This document shows positions 53,565 through 62,101 of a DNA stretch of 64,000 nucleotides, in pieces. The position numbers and the translations under genes are program-made. The stretch is from Deltaproteobacteria bacterium (lineage in GTDB: Bacteria > Myxococcota_A > UBA796 > UBA2385). Every line of letters starts with the position of its first letter. The stretch's first letter is position 1. The DNA is taken from positions 1-64,000 of the forward strand of contig JAGYJW010000034.1 in NCBI GenBank assembly GCA_018401435.1, given 5' to 3'. The notes under the pieces are model-generated. The model did not search any database. It was not told the origin of the DNA and worked only from the letters and a program-made list of their open reading frames with translations.

Positions 53565-53837
53565 TCAGCCCCCCTCGGGCCGGCGCAGCAGCAGGCGGAC
53601 CAGCGTGAGCAGCAGCCACAGCCAGGGCGTGCCGTGCAGCAGCAGATCAAACCAGTCGTCGCCGCCCATGCCCACCGCGCCGCCCATCAGCCAGCGCAGC
53701 TTGCCCACGATGTGGGGCTCTGGCGCAAAGGGTGCCAGGCCCAGGGTCAGGCTGAGGGCCAGGGGGCCGAGCAGGACCCCCAAGCGCCGCTTGGGCGGGG
53801 CCGGGGCGGTAGACGGGGGCGGTGGAGTGGCGGACAT
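53565..53837 (-). CDS. Small membrane protein
   Basis: The ATG at 53837 gives 90 residues. A polar N-terminus (PPPPSTAPAPPKRR) is followed by two hydrophobic segments (LGVLLGPLALSLTLGLAPF; WLWLLLTLVRLLLRR) around HIVGKLRWLMGGAVGMGGDDWFDLLLHG. The frame stays open upstream, but that part mirrors the fusion gene. It lies 115 bases before the histidine kinase start. No family recognised. Confidence 0.72.
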   Translation of the reverse strand: MSATPPPPSTAPAPPKRRLGVLLGPLALSLTLGLAPFAPEPHIVGKLRWLMGGAVGMGGDDWFDLLLHGTPWLWLLLTLVRLLLRRPEGG

Positions 53838-53882
53838 TCCCTGTCCTAACGGGCAGGGGCTCGCCCGGGATAGGCGGGGGCC

Positions 53883-55766
53883 ATGCAGAAGCTGACCGAG
53901 CCCATGGACCTGCGCCCTGCCCTGCAGGCCGCCCTGGAGGCCGCGCGACAGGCGGCCGCCCACCTGCACGCCGAGTGGGCGCGCCCCGACGGCCCCCGCG
54001 GCCCCCGCGGCAAGTGCCCCGCCGATGACGAGGCCGAGGCCCTGATCCGCGACCTGCTGATGGCTCGCTTCCCCGAGCATGGCTTTCGCGGAGAAGAGAC
54101 CGGCCAGACCGGCCCCCGCCAGGCCCGCTGCCTGTGGGTGGTGGACCCCAACGACGGCACCACCGCCATGCAAGATGGCGGGCGCGGGGCCTCGGTCTCC
54201 ATCGCCCTGCTGCGCGACCGGCAGCCCGTCTTGGGGGTGGTGCTGGCCTATGCCGCCCCCCTGGGTGGCGCCGACTGCTTCAGCTGGGCCGAGGGCTGCG
54301 GGCCCCTGCTGCGCAATTGCCAGCCCGTCCGCCGGACCTGGGCCGACGCCCTCTCTGCGGCACACACGCTGGTGATCAGCCAGGCCGCCGACGACCGGTC
54401 CGAGGCCAACGCCCGCTTGTGCGCGCCGGCCCGCTTCCGCGCCATGGTCAGCCTGGCCTACCGCATGGCCCTGGTGGCCGCCGGAGACGGCGAGGTGGCC
54501 ACCAGCCTGGGCGGGCCGCAAGCCCATGACTTCGCCGCGGGCCACGCCCTGCTGCGCGGGGTGGGCGGGGTCGTGCTGGACCGACAGGGGCGGCCCGTCG
54601 TCTACGATGAAGGCGGCGCCTGCGATCCCGGCGGGGGTCTCTTTGCGGGCAACCCCACGCTCACCGCGCAGATCGCCGCGCGGGACTGGTCGACAGCCCT
54701 GGGCAGCAAGCAGCCGGCCCCGCCACCCCCGCTGCTGCGATCCACCGTCCGGCATCGCTTCTTGGACGATGCGGTGCTCGACCGGGCCCAGGGCTGCCTG
54801 CTGGGCCAGGTGGCCGGCGACGACCTGGGCGCCACGGTGGAATTCTCGCCTGGCGCCGATGTGCGGCGGCGCTACCCCGACGGCCTGCGCGCGCTGGTGG
54901 ATGGGGGCCACTGGGGCACCCTGGCCGGCCAGCCCACCGACGACTCGGAGCTGGCCCTGGCCCTGGCCCGCGCCCTGGTCGAGGCCGGGGGATTCGACGA
55001 AGAGGCGGTCGCCCGGGCCTATGCCCGCTGGGTGGACAGCCACCCCTTCGACATGGGGGGCACCACCGCCCAGGCCCTGGGCGCCGCCTCCGCAGCCCAA
55101 CGCGCGGGTCGGCCCGCCGCCCCCGCCGCCCAGCTCGCGGCCAACCGCGACAGCCAGGCCAATGGCGCCCTGATGCGGGTCTCGCCCTTGGCCCTCTGGG
55201 GTTGGAAGCTGCCCGAAAATGAGCTGATCGACGCTGCTTTCGCGGACTCAAAGCTCAGCCATCCCCACCCGGTCAACGGCGCGGCCAGCGCGGTCTTCTG
55301 CTGCACCCTGGCCGCCGCCCTTCGCGGGCAGACCCACCCCCAAGCCCTGCACACAGCCGCCCTTGCCACGGCCGGCCGGATTGGCCAGGCCGAGATCGCA
55401 GACAGCCTGCGGGCGGCTGTCCTTGGGCCCCCCACCGGCGCGGACGGGGCCCAACAGGGCTGGGTGCGCATCGCCTTGCAGAATGCCTACCACCAGCTGC
55501 TGACCGCCCCTTCGGTGGAGGAGGGTCTGGCCCGCACGGTGGCCCTGGGCGGCGACACCGATACCAACGCCGCCATCGCCGGGGCCCTGCTGGGGGCGGT
55601 GCACGGGGCCCACAGCTTGCCCCCCGCCTGGATCGACCGGGTGTTGACCTGCCGCCCCCTGGACGGCCTGCCCGGGGTGCGTCGCCCGCGCCCCCGCTGG
55701 TGCTGGCCCGTGGACCTGCTGGTGCTGGCCGAGGCCCTGCTGGCCTTGGGCGCCCGCCGCGGCTGA
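53883..55766 (+). CDS. Inositol-monophosphatase / ADP-ribosylglycohydrolase fusion
   Basis: A 627-residue two-domain protein. Residues about 10-275 are inositol-monophosphatase-like: FRGEETG, then WVVDPNDGTTAMQDG (D88 region; the usual Ile of DPIDGT is Asn) and MALVAAGDGEVATSLGGPQAHDFAAGHAL. Residues about 295-600 are ADP-ribosylglycohydrolase-like: RAQGCLLGQVAGDDLGATVEF, GQPTDDSELALALARALVE (TDDS, T352), NGALMRVSPLALWGW and ALGGDTDTNAAIAGALLGAVHG. Both signatures of a DraG-type metal site (TDDS and GGDTDTN) are intact. The fusion suggests that one phosphorylated ADP-ribose or nucleotide-type compound is processed in two steps. Confidence 0.92.
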   Translation: MQKLTEPMDLRPALQAALEAARQAAAHLHAEWARPDGPRGPRGKCPADDEAEALIRDLLMARFPEHGFRGEETGQTGPRQARCLWVVDPNDGTTAMQDGGRGASVSIALLRDRQPVLGVVLAYAAPLGGADCFSWAEGCGPLLRNCQPVRRTWADALSAAHTLVISQAADDRSEANARLCAPARFRAMVSLAYRMALVAAGDGEVATSLGGPQAHDFAAGHALLRGVGGVVLDRQGRPVVYDEGGACDPGGGLFAGNPTLTAQIAARDWSTALGSKQPAPPPPLLRSTVRHRFLDDAVLDRAQGCLLGQVAGDDLGATVEFSPGADVRRRYPDGLRALVDGGHWGTLAGQPTDDSELALALARALVEAGGFDEEAVARAYARWVDSHPFDMGGTTAQALGAASAAQRAGRPAAPAAQLAANRDSQANGALMRVSPLALWGWKLPENELIDAAFADSKLSHPHPVNGAASAVFCCTLAAALRGQTHPQALHTAALATAGRIGQAEIADSLRAAVLGPPTGADGAQQGWVRIALQNAYHQLLTAPSVEEGLARTVALGGDTDTNAAIAGALLGAVHGAHSLPPAWIDRVLTCRPLDGLPGVRRPRPRWCWPVDLLVLAEALLALGARRG

Positions 55767-55770
55767 GCCG

Positions 55771-56769
55771 CTATTCGGTGGGCGCGCAGGTGGACACGCC
55801 GGCCCCCACCACATTCAGCCCCATGCGGCGCACGATGCGGGTCATGCTGCCATCGGCCAGGACCTCGTAGACGTCGGTGGACTCGCCCATGCCATAGACC
55901 CGCACGAAGAGGTAGTGGGCGCCGCCCCAGGCGGCAAAGGCGAAGGTGTCGATGTCGCCGGGGTCGGGGAAGCTGCCCAGGTTGGTGCGGGACAGAATGG
56001 AGCCGCTGTCCTTGTCCAGCTCCACCAGGGCGGCGGGGGACTCCAGGGGCAGAAAGGCCCACAGCTCGCCATCGGCGGTGCCGGTCAGCTCGGCCTGGCT
56101 GGGCAGGGTGCTGAGGCTGGTGACCTGCCAGGTGCCGGTGTCCAGGCGGGCCACCCGGCTGGCGTTGGCCACATAGAGCCGCTCGCGCCAGGTGCCTGCG
56201 CTGTCGGTGGCAAAGCCCATGCCAAAGCTGCCAAAGCTCGTGACGCGGTTGTCATAGGCCATCTCCTGACAGTCCAGGGTGAGCAGGTCCACCGCGAAGA
56301 CCACATTGGAGGAGTAGCGCACATAGGCCACCCCATCGCGGGCCACGGCCATGGAGGCCGGGGTGCCGTCATACCAGGAGCAGTCCAGGGTGCCGAGCGC
56401 CGTCACCTCCAGGCTGTCGGGGTCAAAGAGGCTGAGCGTCTCGGTGTCGCGGTCGATCAGGTAGATCAGCTCCGAGGTCGATTCGCAGTCATCTTCTGGG
56501 GCGGGGTCATCGGTGGGATCCTCGGTGGGGTCCTCGCCGGGATCTTCGGCCGGGTCATCCCCATCGGCGTCTTCAAAGCGGGTGTCGCCGCCGCCGTTGC
56601 CGCCGTCGTCGTCGCCGTCCCCCGCCGGCGCGTCCGGGTCGGTCTCGGCGTTCTGCCACTCCACCGCGTCGCCCTCGTCCTCGGGCTGCCGCAGATCCTG
56701 CACGCTCCAGTCCGAGGCGCAGCCCACAAGCAGGGTGCTCAGGGCGAGAAGGCAGGAGGGGGTGCGCAT
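55771..56769 (-). CDS. Lipoprotein with beta-propeller-like repeats
   Basis: ATG 56769 gives 332 residues with a lipobox (LSTLLVGC). A long acidic linker (DPAEDPGEDPTEDPTDDPAPEDD) is followed by repeated beta phrases: LIYLIDRDTETLSLFDPDSL, PASMAVARDGVAYVRYSSNVVFAVDLLTL, RLYVANASRVARLDTGTWQ, SPAALVELDKDSGSILS. These fit a WD40/NHL-type beta-propeller. Probably on the cell surface. No enzymatic motif. Confidence 0.85.
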   Translation of the reverse strand: MRTPSCLLALSTLLVGCASDWSVQDLRQPEDEGDAVEWQNAETDPDAPAGDGDDDGGNGGGDTRFEDADGDDPAEDPGEDPTEDPTDDPAPEDDCESTSELIYLIDRDTETLSLFDPDSLEVTALGTLDCSWYDGTPASMAVARDGVAYVRYSSNVVFAVDLLTLDCQEMAYDNRVTSFGSFGMGFATDSAGTWRERLYVANASRVARLDTGTWQVTSLSTLPSQAELTGTADGELWAFLPLESPAALVELDKDSGSILSRTNLGSFPDPGDIDTFAFAAWGGAHYLFVRVYGMGESTDVYEVLADGSMTRIVRRMGLNVVGAGVSTCAPTE

Positions 56770-56847
56770 GGGGGCTCCGCGTTGAAGGCCCCCACACTCT
56801 CGCCCAGGCCAACCGCCAACGAAAGCGATTGTTTTTGCACGAGTCAA

Positions 56848-57750
56848 TCAGTTTTTTTGATTGAGTCGCTCCAGGATGAGGCCCCGCAGCAGCTGGCCGG
56901 CCGGACCCAGGCGCACATCTCCGCGGGTGACCAGGTCCGGGCGATAGGTCCACCGGTTGCCCGACGGCAGGTCCACCACCCGCAGAAGCTCCGCCTGCAG
57001 CTCGTTGTCCACCAGGTGCCCTGGCATCCATCCAAAGCCGGCCTGGGCCAGGATCGCCAGCCGCTTGCTGTGGAAGTCCGACAGGTAGAGCACGTGGTGG
57101 CTGCCGAACCAGGCCTGGCGGGGGCTATCGGCGAAGCGGCTGGAGGAGTCCTTGACCACCAGCTCCACCTGCTCCAGCAGGGCCTCGCGGGTGGTGGGGC
57201 CCTGGGCCAGGGGGTGATCGCGGTGGGCCACCAGCACCATCTCGAAGGGCGGCAGCGGGCGGGCCTCGTGGGCGGGATCGCCGTCGTGTTCCAGCACGAG
57301 CATCAGGTCGGCCTGATCGCGCAGAAAGACCTCGGCCACGCCACCCTGGTATTCCACATCCAGCCGCACCCGGGTAGCGGGCCCCCGCTCCGTGAAGGCA
57401 CGCAAGGCGTCGATGATCGGGGGCATGGGCAAGGACCCGTCCACCACCACCTGGATCGAGGGCTCCCAGCCCAGGGACAGGCTGTCGCCCAGGCCGTCCA
57501 GGGCCCGGGCCGATCGCAGCACCGCCTGCCCCGCGGCCAGCACCCGGCGACCGGCCTCCGTCAGCTCGGCCCGGTGGCCACTCCGGTCGAAAACAGGCAC
57601 GCCAAGCGCATCTTCAAGGGCGCCCACCGCATAGCTCACCGCCGAGGGCACCCGGTGCAAGCGGCGCGCAGCCGCGGCAAAGGAGCCCTCGTCTGCGATG
57701 GCCTCCAGCACCACAAGCTGGTCGAGGGTGTGTTTGGGCGGGCTGGCCAT
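56848..57750 (-). CDS. LysR-family transcriptional regulator
   Basis: ATG 57750 gives 300 residues, typical LysR length. The N-terminal helix-turn-helix is TLDQLVVLEAIADEGSFAAAARRLHRVPSAVSYAVGALEDALGVPVFDRSGHRAELTEAG. The effector-binding domain follows (IQVVVDGSLPMPPIIDALRAF, LVAHRDHPLAQG). The likely target gene is not obvious; the divergent side has no immediate gene on the plus strand. A palindrome at 57915-57951, upstream of its start, could be its operator. Confidence 0.95.
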   Translation of the reverse strand: MASPPKHTLDQLVVLEAIADEGSFAAAARRLHRVPSAVSYAVGALEDALGVPVFDRSGHRAELTEAGRRVLAAGQAVLRSARALDGLGDSLSLGWEPSIQVVVDGSLPMPPIIDALRAFTERGPATRVRLDVEYQGGVAEVFLRDQADLMLVLEHDGDPAHEARPLPPFEMVLVAHRDHPLAQGPTTREALLEQVELVVKDSSSRFADSPRQAWFGSHHVLYLSDFHSKRLAILAQAGFGWMPGHLVDNELQAELLRVVDLPSGNRWTYRPDLVTRGDVRLGPAGQLLRGLILERLNQKN

Positions 57751-57914
57751 GGGCGCCTGGGGCAGGGGCCGACGCTTGTTCAGCGAATCGGAGGTCCCGA
57801 TTCGTTGGACGCGGCCGGCGCATGTGCCGACCGCCCGGCGGCCTCGCAACAGGACGCCGTGGGGGAGCGCCCTTTGGGCGCGGTGCGGGGGCAGGGCCCC
57901 CGCCTGGATTGGGC

Positions 57915-57951
57915 TGGTTCAACGGTGCGCTATCTGCGCATTGTTGAACCA
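57915..57951. promoter_or_regulatory. 37-base imperfect palindrome
   Basis: TGGTTCAAC and GTTGAACCA are perfect nine-base arms; the inner GTGCGC/GCGCAT adds six more pairs with wobble. It lies 165 bases upstream of the LysR start. Possible LysR autoregulatory site or processed RNA hairpin. Confidence 0.45.
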
Positions 57952-57979
57952 GCACGGCGCGGGGCAGGATCCAATGAGA

Positions 57980-58011
57980 GACGGCGCCCCAACCAAGGTC
58001 GGGGCGCCGTC
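57980..58011 (-). terminator. Hairpin after the Ig-like lipoprotein gene
   Basis: GACGGCGCCCC and GGGGCGCCGTC form a perfect 11-base stem with a 10-base loop, 25 bases after the stop at 58037. The following bases are TCTCATT on the minus strand, a weak U-tract. Confidence 0.6.
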
Positions 58012-58036
58012 AAAGCCTGGGCCTGCGGGCGCAGGA

Positions 58037-58642
58037 TCAGATGGGCTCGACCATGTCGCCGGCGTCGGCCACGGCGGCGGGGGCCGCCACGGTGATGTCG
58101 GCGGTGGTGGAGACAGCCTCGAAGGTGGCGGTCACCTTGGCGGTGCCGGGGGCCACGCCGGTGAGCATGCCGTCGTCACCGATGGTGGCGACTTCGGCGT
58201 TGTCCACGGCGAAGCTGACCTTGACGTCGGTCAGGGGGGCGCCGGCATCGAAGACCGCGCCGGTCAGGTGGACCTGGCTGCCCACATTGACGAGGCCGTC
58301 GGCCGGCAGGCCCGCGATGGCGACCTCATCGGGCAGGGCCACGACGAGGGCGAAGGACTGGCTGACGGGACCGCAGGTGACGGTCACGGTGGCGTCGCCA
58401 TCGGCAACCGGCACGACGGTGCGGGCGGCGGCGTCGAGGGTGGCGACCTCGGCCGGGGACACGGCCCACACGGGGGTGCAAGCACCCTCGAGGGTGGCGC
58501 CATCGGCGGCCAGCACCTGCGCGTTGGGCAGGTTCACGGCGTTGGTGTTGTGAACGACGACAGAGGCGGGGCCGTCGAGCTTGACGGCCGAAGGCTGCGG
58601 CGCGCAGCCCACCAGCAAAGACAGGGCGAGAAGCTTGGTCAT
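58037..58642 (-). CDS. Ig-like (BIG2-type) lipoprotein
   Basis: A 201-residue lipoprotein from ATG 58642 (MTKLLALSLLVGC). Two beta-sandwich repeats follow: VKLDGPASVVVHNTNAVNL...VWAVSPAEVATLDAAARTVVPVADGDATVTVTCG, then VAIAGLPADGLVNVGSQVHLTGAVFDAG...ATIGDDGMLTGVAPGTAKVTATFE. These are typical BIG2 (bacterial Ig-like) domains of surface proteins. It ends near a terminator hairpin. Confidence 0.88.
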   Translation of the reverse strand: MTKLLALSLLVGCAPQPSAVKLDGPASVVVHNTNAVNLPNAQVLAADGATLEGACTPVWAVSPAEVATLDAAARTVVPVADGDATVTVTCGPVSQSFALVVALPDEVAIAGLPADGLVNVGSQVHLTGAVFDAGAPLTDVKVSFAVDNAEVATIGDDGMLTGVAPGTAKVTATFEAVSTTADITVAAPAAVADAGDMVEPI

Positions 58643-58851
58643 GGTAGATGTCCGACGGGGACTTGCACCCCGCCTGGCCCGCGAAAGCGAAGCCTGGCCG
58701 GAATCGGTCTTCGTGCCGTCCACCCAGGCGGGGCCCGGGCTCGGCTCATACACCGGCCGCCCGAGCGATGGTCATCATCCACCCGGGAGCGCGGGCTAGA
58801 TATCCGACCGAATTCCGACTGCAAGGGGCAGCCCACGAATAAAGATCCAAG

Positions 58852-58881
58852 AGCGGGCCCGCTGCCCCAGAGGGGCCCCTC
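58852..58881 (-). terminator. Paired palindromes at the end of the export operon
   Basis: AGCGGGCCCGCT (58852-58863) and GAGGGGCCCCTC (58870-58881) are two perfect 12-base palindromes around the stop at 58880. On the minus strand the first is followed by CTTGGATCTTTATT. They may fold into a terminator, although each lacks a loop. Confidence 0.38.
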
Positions 58882-60139
58882 AAAAGCGCGAGGCCCACTG
58901 CAAGAAGAAGGTGGCGGGCATCAGTCCGAACTCGCTGTGAACGGGGATGGCGCCGACAAGATCGCCGCGCGCCAAGGCCGGCAGGGAGGGCTGTCCCGGC
59001 CGCTGCCCCAGGCCGACATAGCCGCCCACCAGCACCTCGCTCTCGTCGCTGACGCTCCACCGCAGGCCCGGCGCCAGCAGGGCGCTGGGATCGGCCAGGT
59101 TCGCGATCACCGCAAGGCTGCCCGAAAGGCGCGGGAAGAGGACGTAGCCCGCCGAGAAGGCCCCATACCAGCGCCCCAGGGCCCACAGCTCAGCCCGAGC
59201 GTATCGCGGGCCGCTGGCCTGCTGCAGGTAATCGGCCGGGTCTGCGGCCCCCACCCCCTGGTAGTAGGCCTCCCCGCTCAGGCTGAGGTCGCCCCGCACC
59301 CAGTCGCCGCCCACCACGCCGCGCACATAAGGATCCGCCGCGCCCGGCGGCCGGGTGAGGCTGCCTTCGGCGCGCAGGCCCACCGGACCCACCGAACCAG
59401 CGCTGGACAGGCCCAAGACGAGGTCCTGGTGCACGCTCCCCACAAAGAGGCCCAGATCCCAAAGCCCCACCGTGGTCTGGCCCAGGGCCACCAGCACCCA
59501 GTCCGCTGCGGCCCAGTCACCCGGCGCGGGCGCCCCATAGGCGGCGATCGCCGTGATCTGGGTGGCCGCCCCTGCATAGGCATCCACCCGAAAGGCATCC
59601 ACCCCGGGCTTGTACTCCTGGTCGGTGACCGTGGGGCTGAAGGGCCCCACCAGGTCCAGGGGGGTGAAAAAGAGCGCCCGGCCGAGGGTCACGGGCTGAC
59701 GGCCCAGGCTGAGATCGACCTGGGGCAGCTGCACGGTCAGGCTGGCCCGGTCGATGCGGGTCCAGGCGTCCAGGCCCGAGCCCGACACCGCCTGCCAGCT
59801 CAGGTCCACGGCCTGCGGGGTGCCCAGCCCGGTCTGCACAAAGCCACCCCCCCCGAATCCACCGGGGGCCGAGGCCGCGACCACCCCGTGAAGCTGAAGC
59901 TTGAAGCGGTCGAATCCACGCATATCCAGCTTCAGGCGCCCGTTCACCAGGGCCTGGCCGCTGGGGTCCACCTCGGGGTCCAACACATCGGTCAGCGTCG
60001 CGGGCGCGTCCACAAAGAGCAGGTGGTCATAGGGGAAGCTGGCAAAGAAGAAGCTCTTGGCATCCCCATGCAAGGTCGCCGCGACGGGCGCGCCGGCCTG
60101 GGCCGACCCGGCCCCCAGCAGCAGCAGCAGGCCGATCAC
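58880..60139 (-). CDS. Outer-membrane beta-barrel-like protein of the ABC operon
   Basis: A 419-residue protein with signal peptide MIGLLLLLGAGSAQAGAP. The sequence is dominated by alternating beta strands with aromatic girdles (LKLDMRGFDRFKLQLHGVVAA; ASLTVQLPQVDLSLGRQPVTLGRALFF; ARAELWALGRWYGAFSAGYVLF) and ends with the terminal Phe (FFLQWASRF) typical of outer-membrane barrels. It overlaps the ATPase gene by four bases, so it is likely the outer-membrane partner of the transport system. Confidence 0.85.
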   Translation of the reverse strand: MIGLLLLLGAGSAQAGAPVAATLHGDAKSFFFASFPYDHLLFVDAPATLTDVLDPEVDPSGQALVNGRLKLDMRGFDRFKLQLHGVVAASAPGGFGGGGFVQTGLGTPQAVDLSWQAVSGSGLDAWTRIDRASLTVQLPQVDLSLGRQPVTLGRALFFTPLDLVGPFSPTVTDQEYKPGVDAFRVDAYAGAATQITAIAAYGAPAPGDWAAADWVLVALGQTTVGLWDLGLFVGSVHQDLVLGLSSAGSVGPVGLRAEGSLTRPPGAADPYVRGVVGGDWVRGDLSLSGEAYYQGVGAADPADYLQQASGPRYARAELWALGRWYGAFSAGYVLFPRLSGSLAVIANLADPSALLAPGLRWSVSDESEVLVGGYVGLGQRPGQPSLPALARGDLVGAIPVHSEFGLMPATFFLQWASRF

Positions 60140-60840
60140 CTGCGCTCGTCGGACACGATGGCGCCATCGACCAGCTGAACCACCCGGCGGGCGGCGTCGC
60201 GCACCTTGGGGTCGTGGGTTGCGAAGACGAAGGTCACGCCGAGGTCTTCGTTGAGCTTGCGCATGGTGGCCACCAGGTCGTGGCCGGTGGTGGAGTCCAG
60301 GTTGGCCGTGGGTTCATCGGCCAGCACCAAGGCCGGCCGCGCCGCGATGGCCCGGGCCACGGCCACCCGCTGCTGCTGGCCACCGGAGAGCTCGTTGGGG
60401 CGCCGGTTCTCCATGCCCGCCAGCCCCACCGCGGCCAGGGTCTCCATCACCCGGGCCCGGCGTCTCTCCGGGGGCACCCCCTGCATCATCAGGACGAACT
60501 CGGCGTTCTCATAGGCGCTCAGCACGGGGATGAGGTTGTAGGCCTGAAAGACGAAGCCGATGCGCTCCAGGCGGGTCCGGCTCACGGCGGCGGCGCTCAT
60601 CGTGGCCAGGTCGCGCCCGTCCACCACCACGCTGCCGCCGCTGGGCTCGTCCAGGCCGCCGATCAGGTTGAGCAGGGTGGTCTTGCCCGAGCCCGACGGG
60701 CCCATCAAGGCGGTGAACTCGCCCGCCTCGATGTCCAGATCGACGCCCCGCAGGGCTTTGACGGTGAGCGCGCCCTGGGCGTAGTGCCGGGTGAGGCCGC
60801 GAAGGGTCACGATGGGGCGAGGGCTTGAATCGGCCGGCAC
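60136..60840 (-). CDS. ABC transporter ATP-binding protein (LolD/MacB type)
   Basis: A 234-residue ATPase. Walker A is GPSGSGKTT, the signature is LSGGQQQRVAVARA, Walker B is ALVLADEPT, and the H-loop FVFATHDP. GFVFQAYNLIPVLSAYENAEF places it in the LolD/MacB family that works with FtsX-like permeases. Two such permeases lie directly upstream, and an outer-membrane protein downstream. Confidence 0.95.
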   Translation of the reverse strand: MPADSSPRPIVTLRGLTRHYAQGALTVKALRGVDLDIEAGEFTALMGPSGSGKTTLLNLIGGLDEPSGGSVVVDGRDLATMSAAAVSRTRLERIGFVFQAYNLIPVLSAYENAEFVLMMQGVPPERRRARVMETLAAVGLAGMENRRPNELSGGQQQRVAVARAIAARPALVLADEPTANLDSTTGHDLVATMRKLNEDLGVTFVFATHDPKVRDAARRVVQLVDGAIVSDERR

Positions 60841-60859
60841 GGGGCCTCCGGGGGGCGGT

Positions 60860-62092
60860 TCAAATATGGCGCATGGCGTCCACCGGGCGCAGCCGGGCGG
60901 CGTGCACGGCGGGCCAGATGGCGCTCAATATGGTGAAAATCCAGGCGAAAAGCGCAAAGATGACCAGCGACCCTGGGTCGGCCTTGGGGAAGACCCGGCT
61001 GGCCATGGACACCCCCGACACCTCGACGGTCTGGCCCATCAGCGCAGAAAAGTCGATGCCATGGACGGCGGCGGGCCAGACCATCAGCAAGCCCAGCCCC
61101 ACGCCCAGGACCGCGGCCAGCAGCCCCAGGACCGCGCCTTCCAGCAGGATCAGCCCCGCCACCCTGGCGGGCTTGACCCCAAGGGCCAGCATCACGCCCA
61201 GCTCCCGCACCCGCTCCATCACGCTCATCAGCACGGTGTTGAGCACGCCCATGGCCACGATGAGGCCGATGACCAGCATGAAGACCCGAGCGCTGTTGCG
61301 GTCCTGGATGACGAAATTGGTGAGGTCGGGCAGGGCCTCCTGCCAGCTGAGCACCTCGAGGTCGGGACGATCGGCCAGGGCGGCCCGGGCCCGCGCGGTG
61401 GCGGCGGCGGTGTCGCGGGGGTCTGCGAGGTGCACCGAGACCTGGTGGGCCGCGCCCGGCGCTTCGAGCAGCTCGGCCAGCGCGGCGAGGGGGGCGATGG
61501 CCAGGCTGCCGTCGATGTCGGCAGAGCCGGTGCGCAGCAGGCCCCGCACACGGAACATCCGGCTGGTGACCTCCTCCTTGCCTTGGGCCATCAGCACGAT
61601 CTTGTCGCCAGGCTCCACCTCCAGGGCGGCGGCCAGCCCCTCCCCCACCAGGATCTCGCGGTCATCGCCACTCAGCCAGTCCCCCACCACCACCTTCTCG
61701 GCCCAGTCGCTGACCTCGGGCTCGCGATCGGGCATCACGCCATTGACCACCACGCCGACGGCGTTGCGCGGGCTCTGCAGCAGGCCCTTCACCAGCATGC
61801 GCTCCACCACCCGCTCGCCGGGAAAGCTGTCCTGGAGCACCTGATCCACGCCGCCGGCGTCGGTGACCAGCGACTGCATCTCGGGCTCTCTCTGGTAGCC
61901 CTCGGCCTGCACCACCACATGACCGGCCATGGTGCTGACGCCGATGCCGATCAGCTCGCCATACATGCCATTGGACAAGGCGTCGTTGAAGACCATCAGG
62001 GACAGGCCGCCCGAGATGGCGGTGACCGTGATCAAGGTGCGGCGCAGGTTTCGGCCCAGGTTGAGCAAGGCCATCTTCAGCAGCGGGAACAT
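60860..62092 (-). CDS. FtsX-like permease (MacB/LolC type)
   Basis: A 410-residue inner-membrane protein. The N-terminal segment LKMALLNLGRNLRRTLITVTAISGGLSLMVF leads to a large periplasmic domain (MacB-PCD-like). Three C-terminal membrane helices follow: VFMLVIGLIVAMGVLNTVLMSVMERVRELGVMLALG, VAGLILLEGAVLGLLAAVLG and LVIFALFAWIFTILSAIWPAVHAARLRPVDAMRHI. It pairs with the permease at 62102 and the ATPase at 60136. Confidence 0.93.
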   Translation of the reverse strand: MFPLLKMALLNLGRNLRRTLITVTAISGGLSLMVFNDALSNGMYGELIGIGVSTMAGHVVVQAEGYQREPEMQSLVTDAGGVDQVLQDSFPGERVVERMLVKGLLQSPRNAVGVVVNGVMPDREPEVSDWAEKVVVGDWLSGDDREILVGEGLAAALEVEPGDKIVLMAQGKEEVTSRMFRVRGLLRTGSADIDGSLAIAPLAALAELLEAPGAAHQVSVHLADPRDTAAATARARAALADRPDLEVLSWQEALPDLTNFVIQDRNSARVFMLVIGLIVAMGVLNTVLMSVMERVRELGVMLALGVKPARVAGLILLEGAVLGLLAAVLGVGLGLLMVWPAAVHGIDFSALMGQTVEVSGVSMASRVFPKADPGSLVIFALFAWIFTILSAIWPAVHAARLRPVDAMRHI

Positions 62093-62101
62093 GGCGCCTC
62101 C

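Noticed and set aside
57915..57951. Integron attC site
   Set aside because: The arms do not match the RYYYAAC/GTTRRRY core and no integrase is near.
57698..60178. Long plus-strand open frame (about 826 codons) over the Ig-like lipoprotein and outer-membrane genes
   Set aside because: It is antisense to well-supported exported genes, has low-complexity Gly/Gln/His-rich composition and no recognisable domain.
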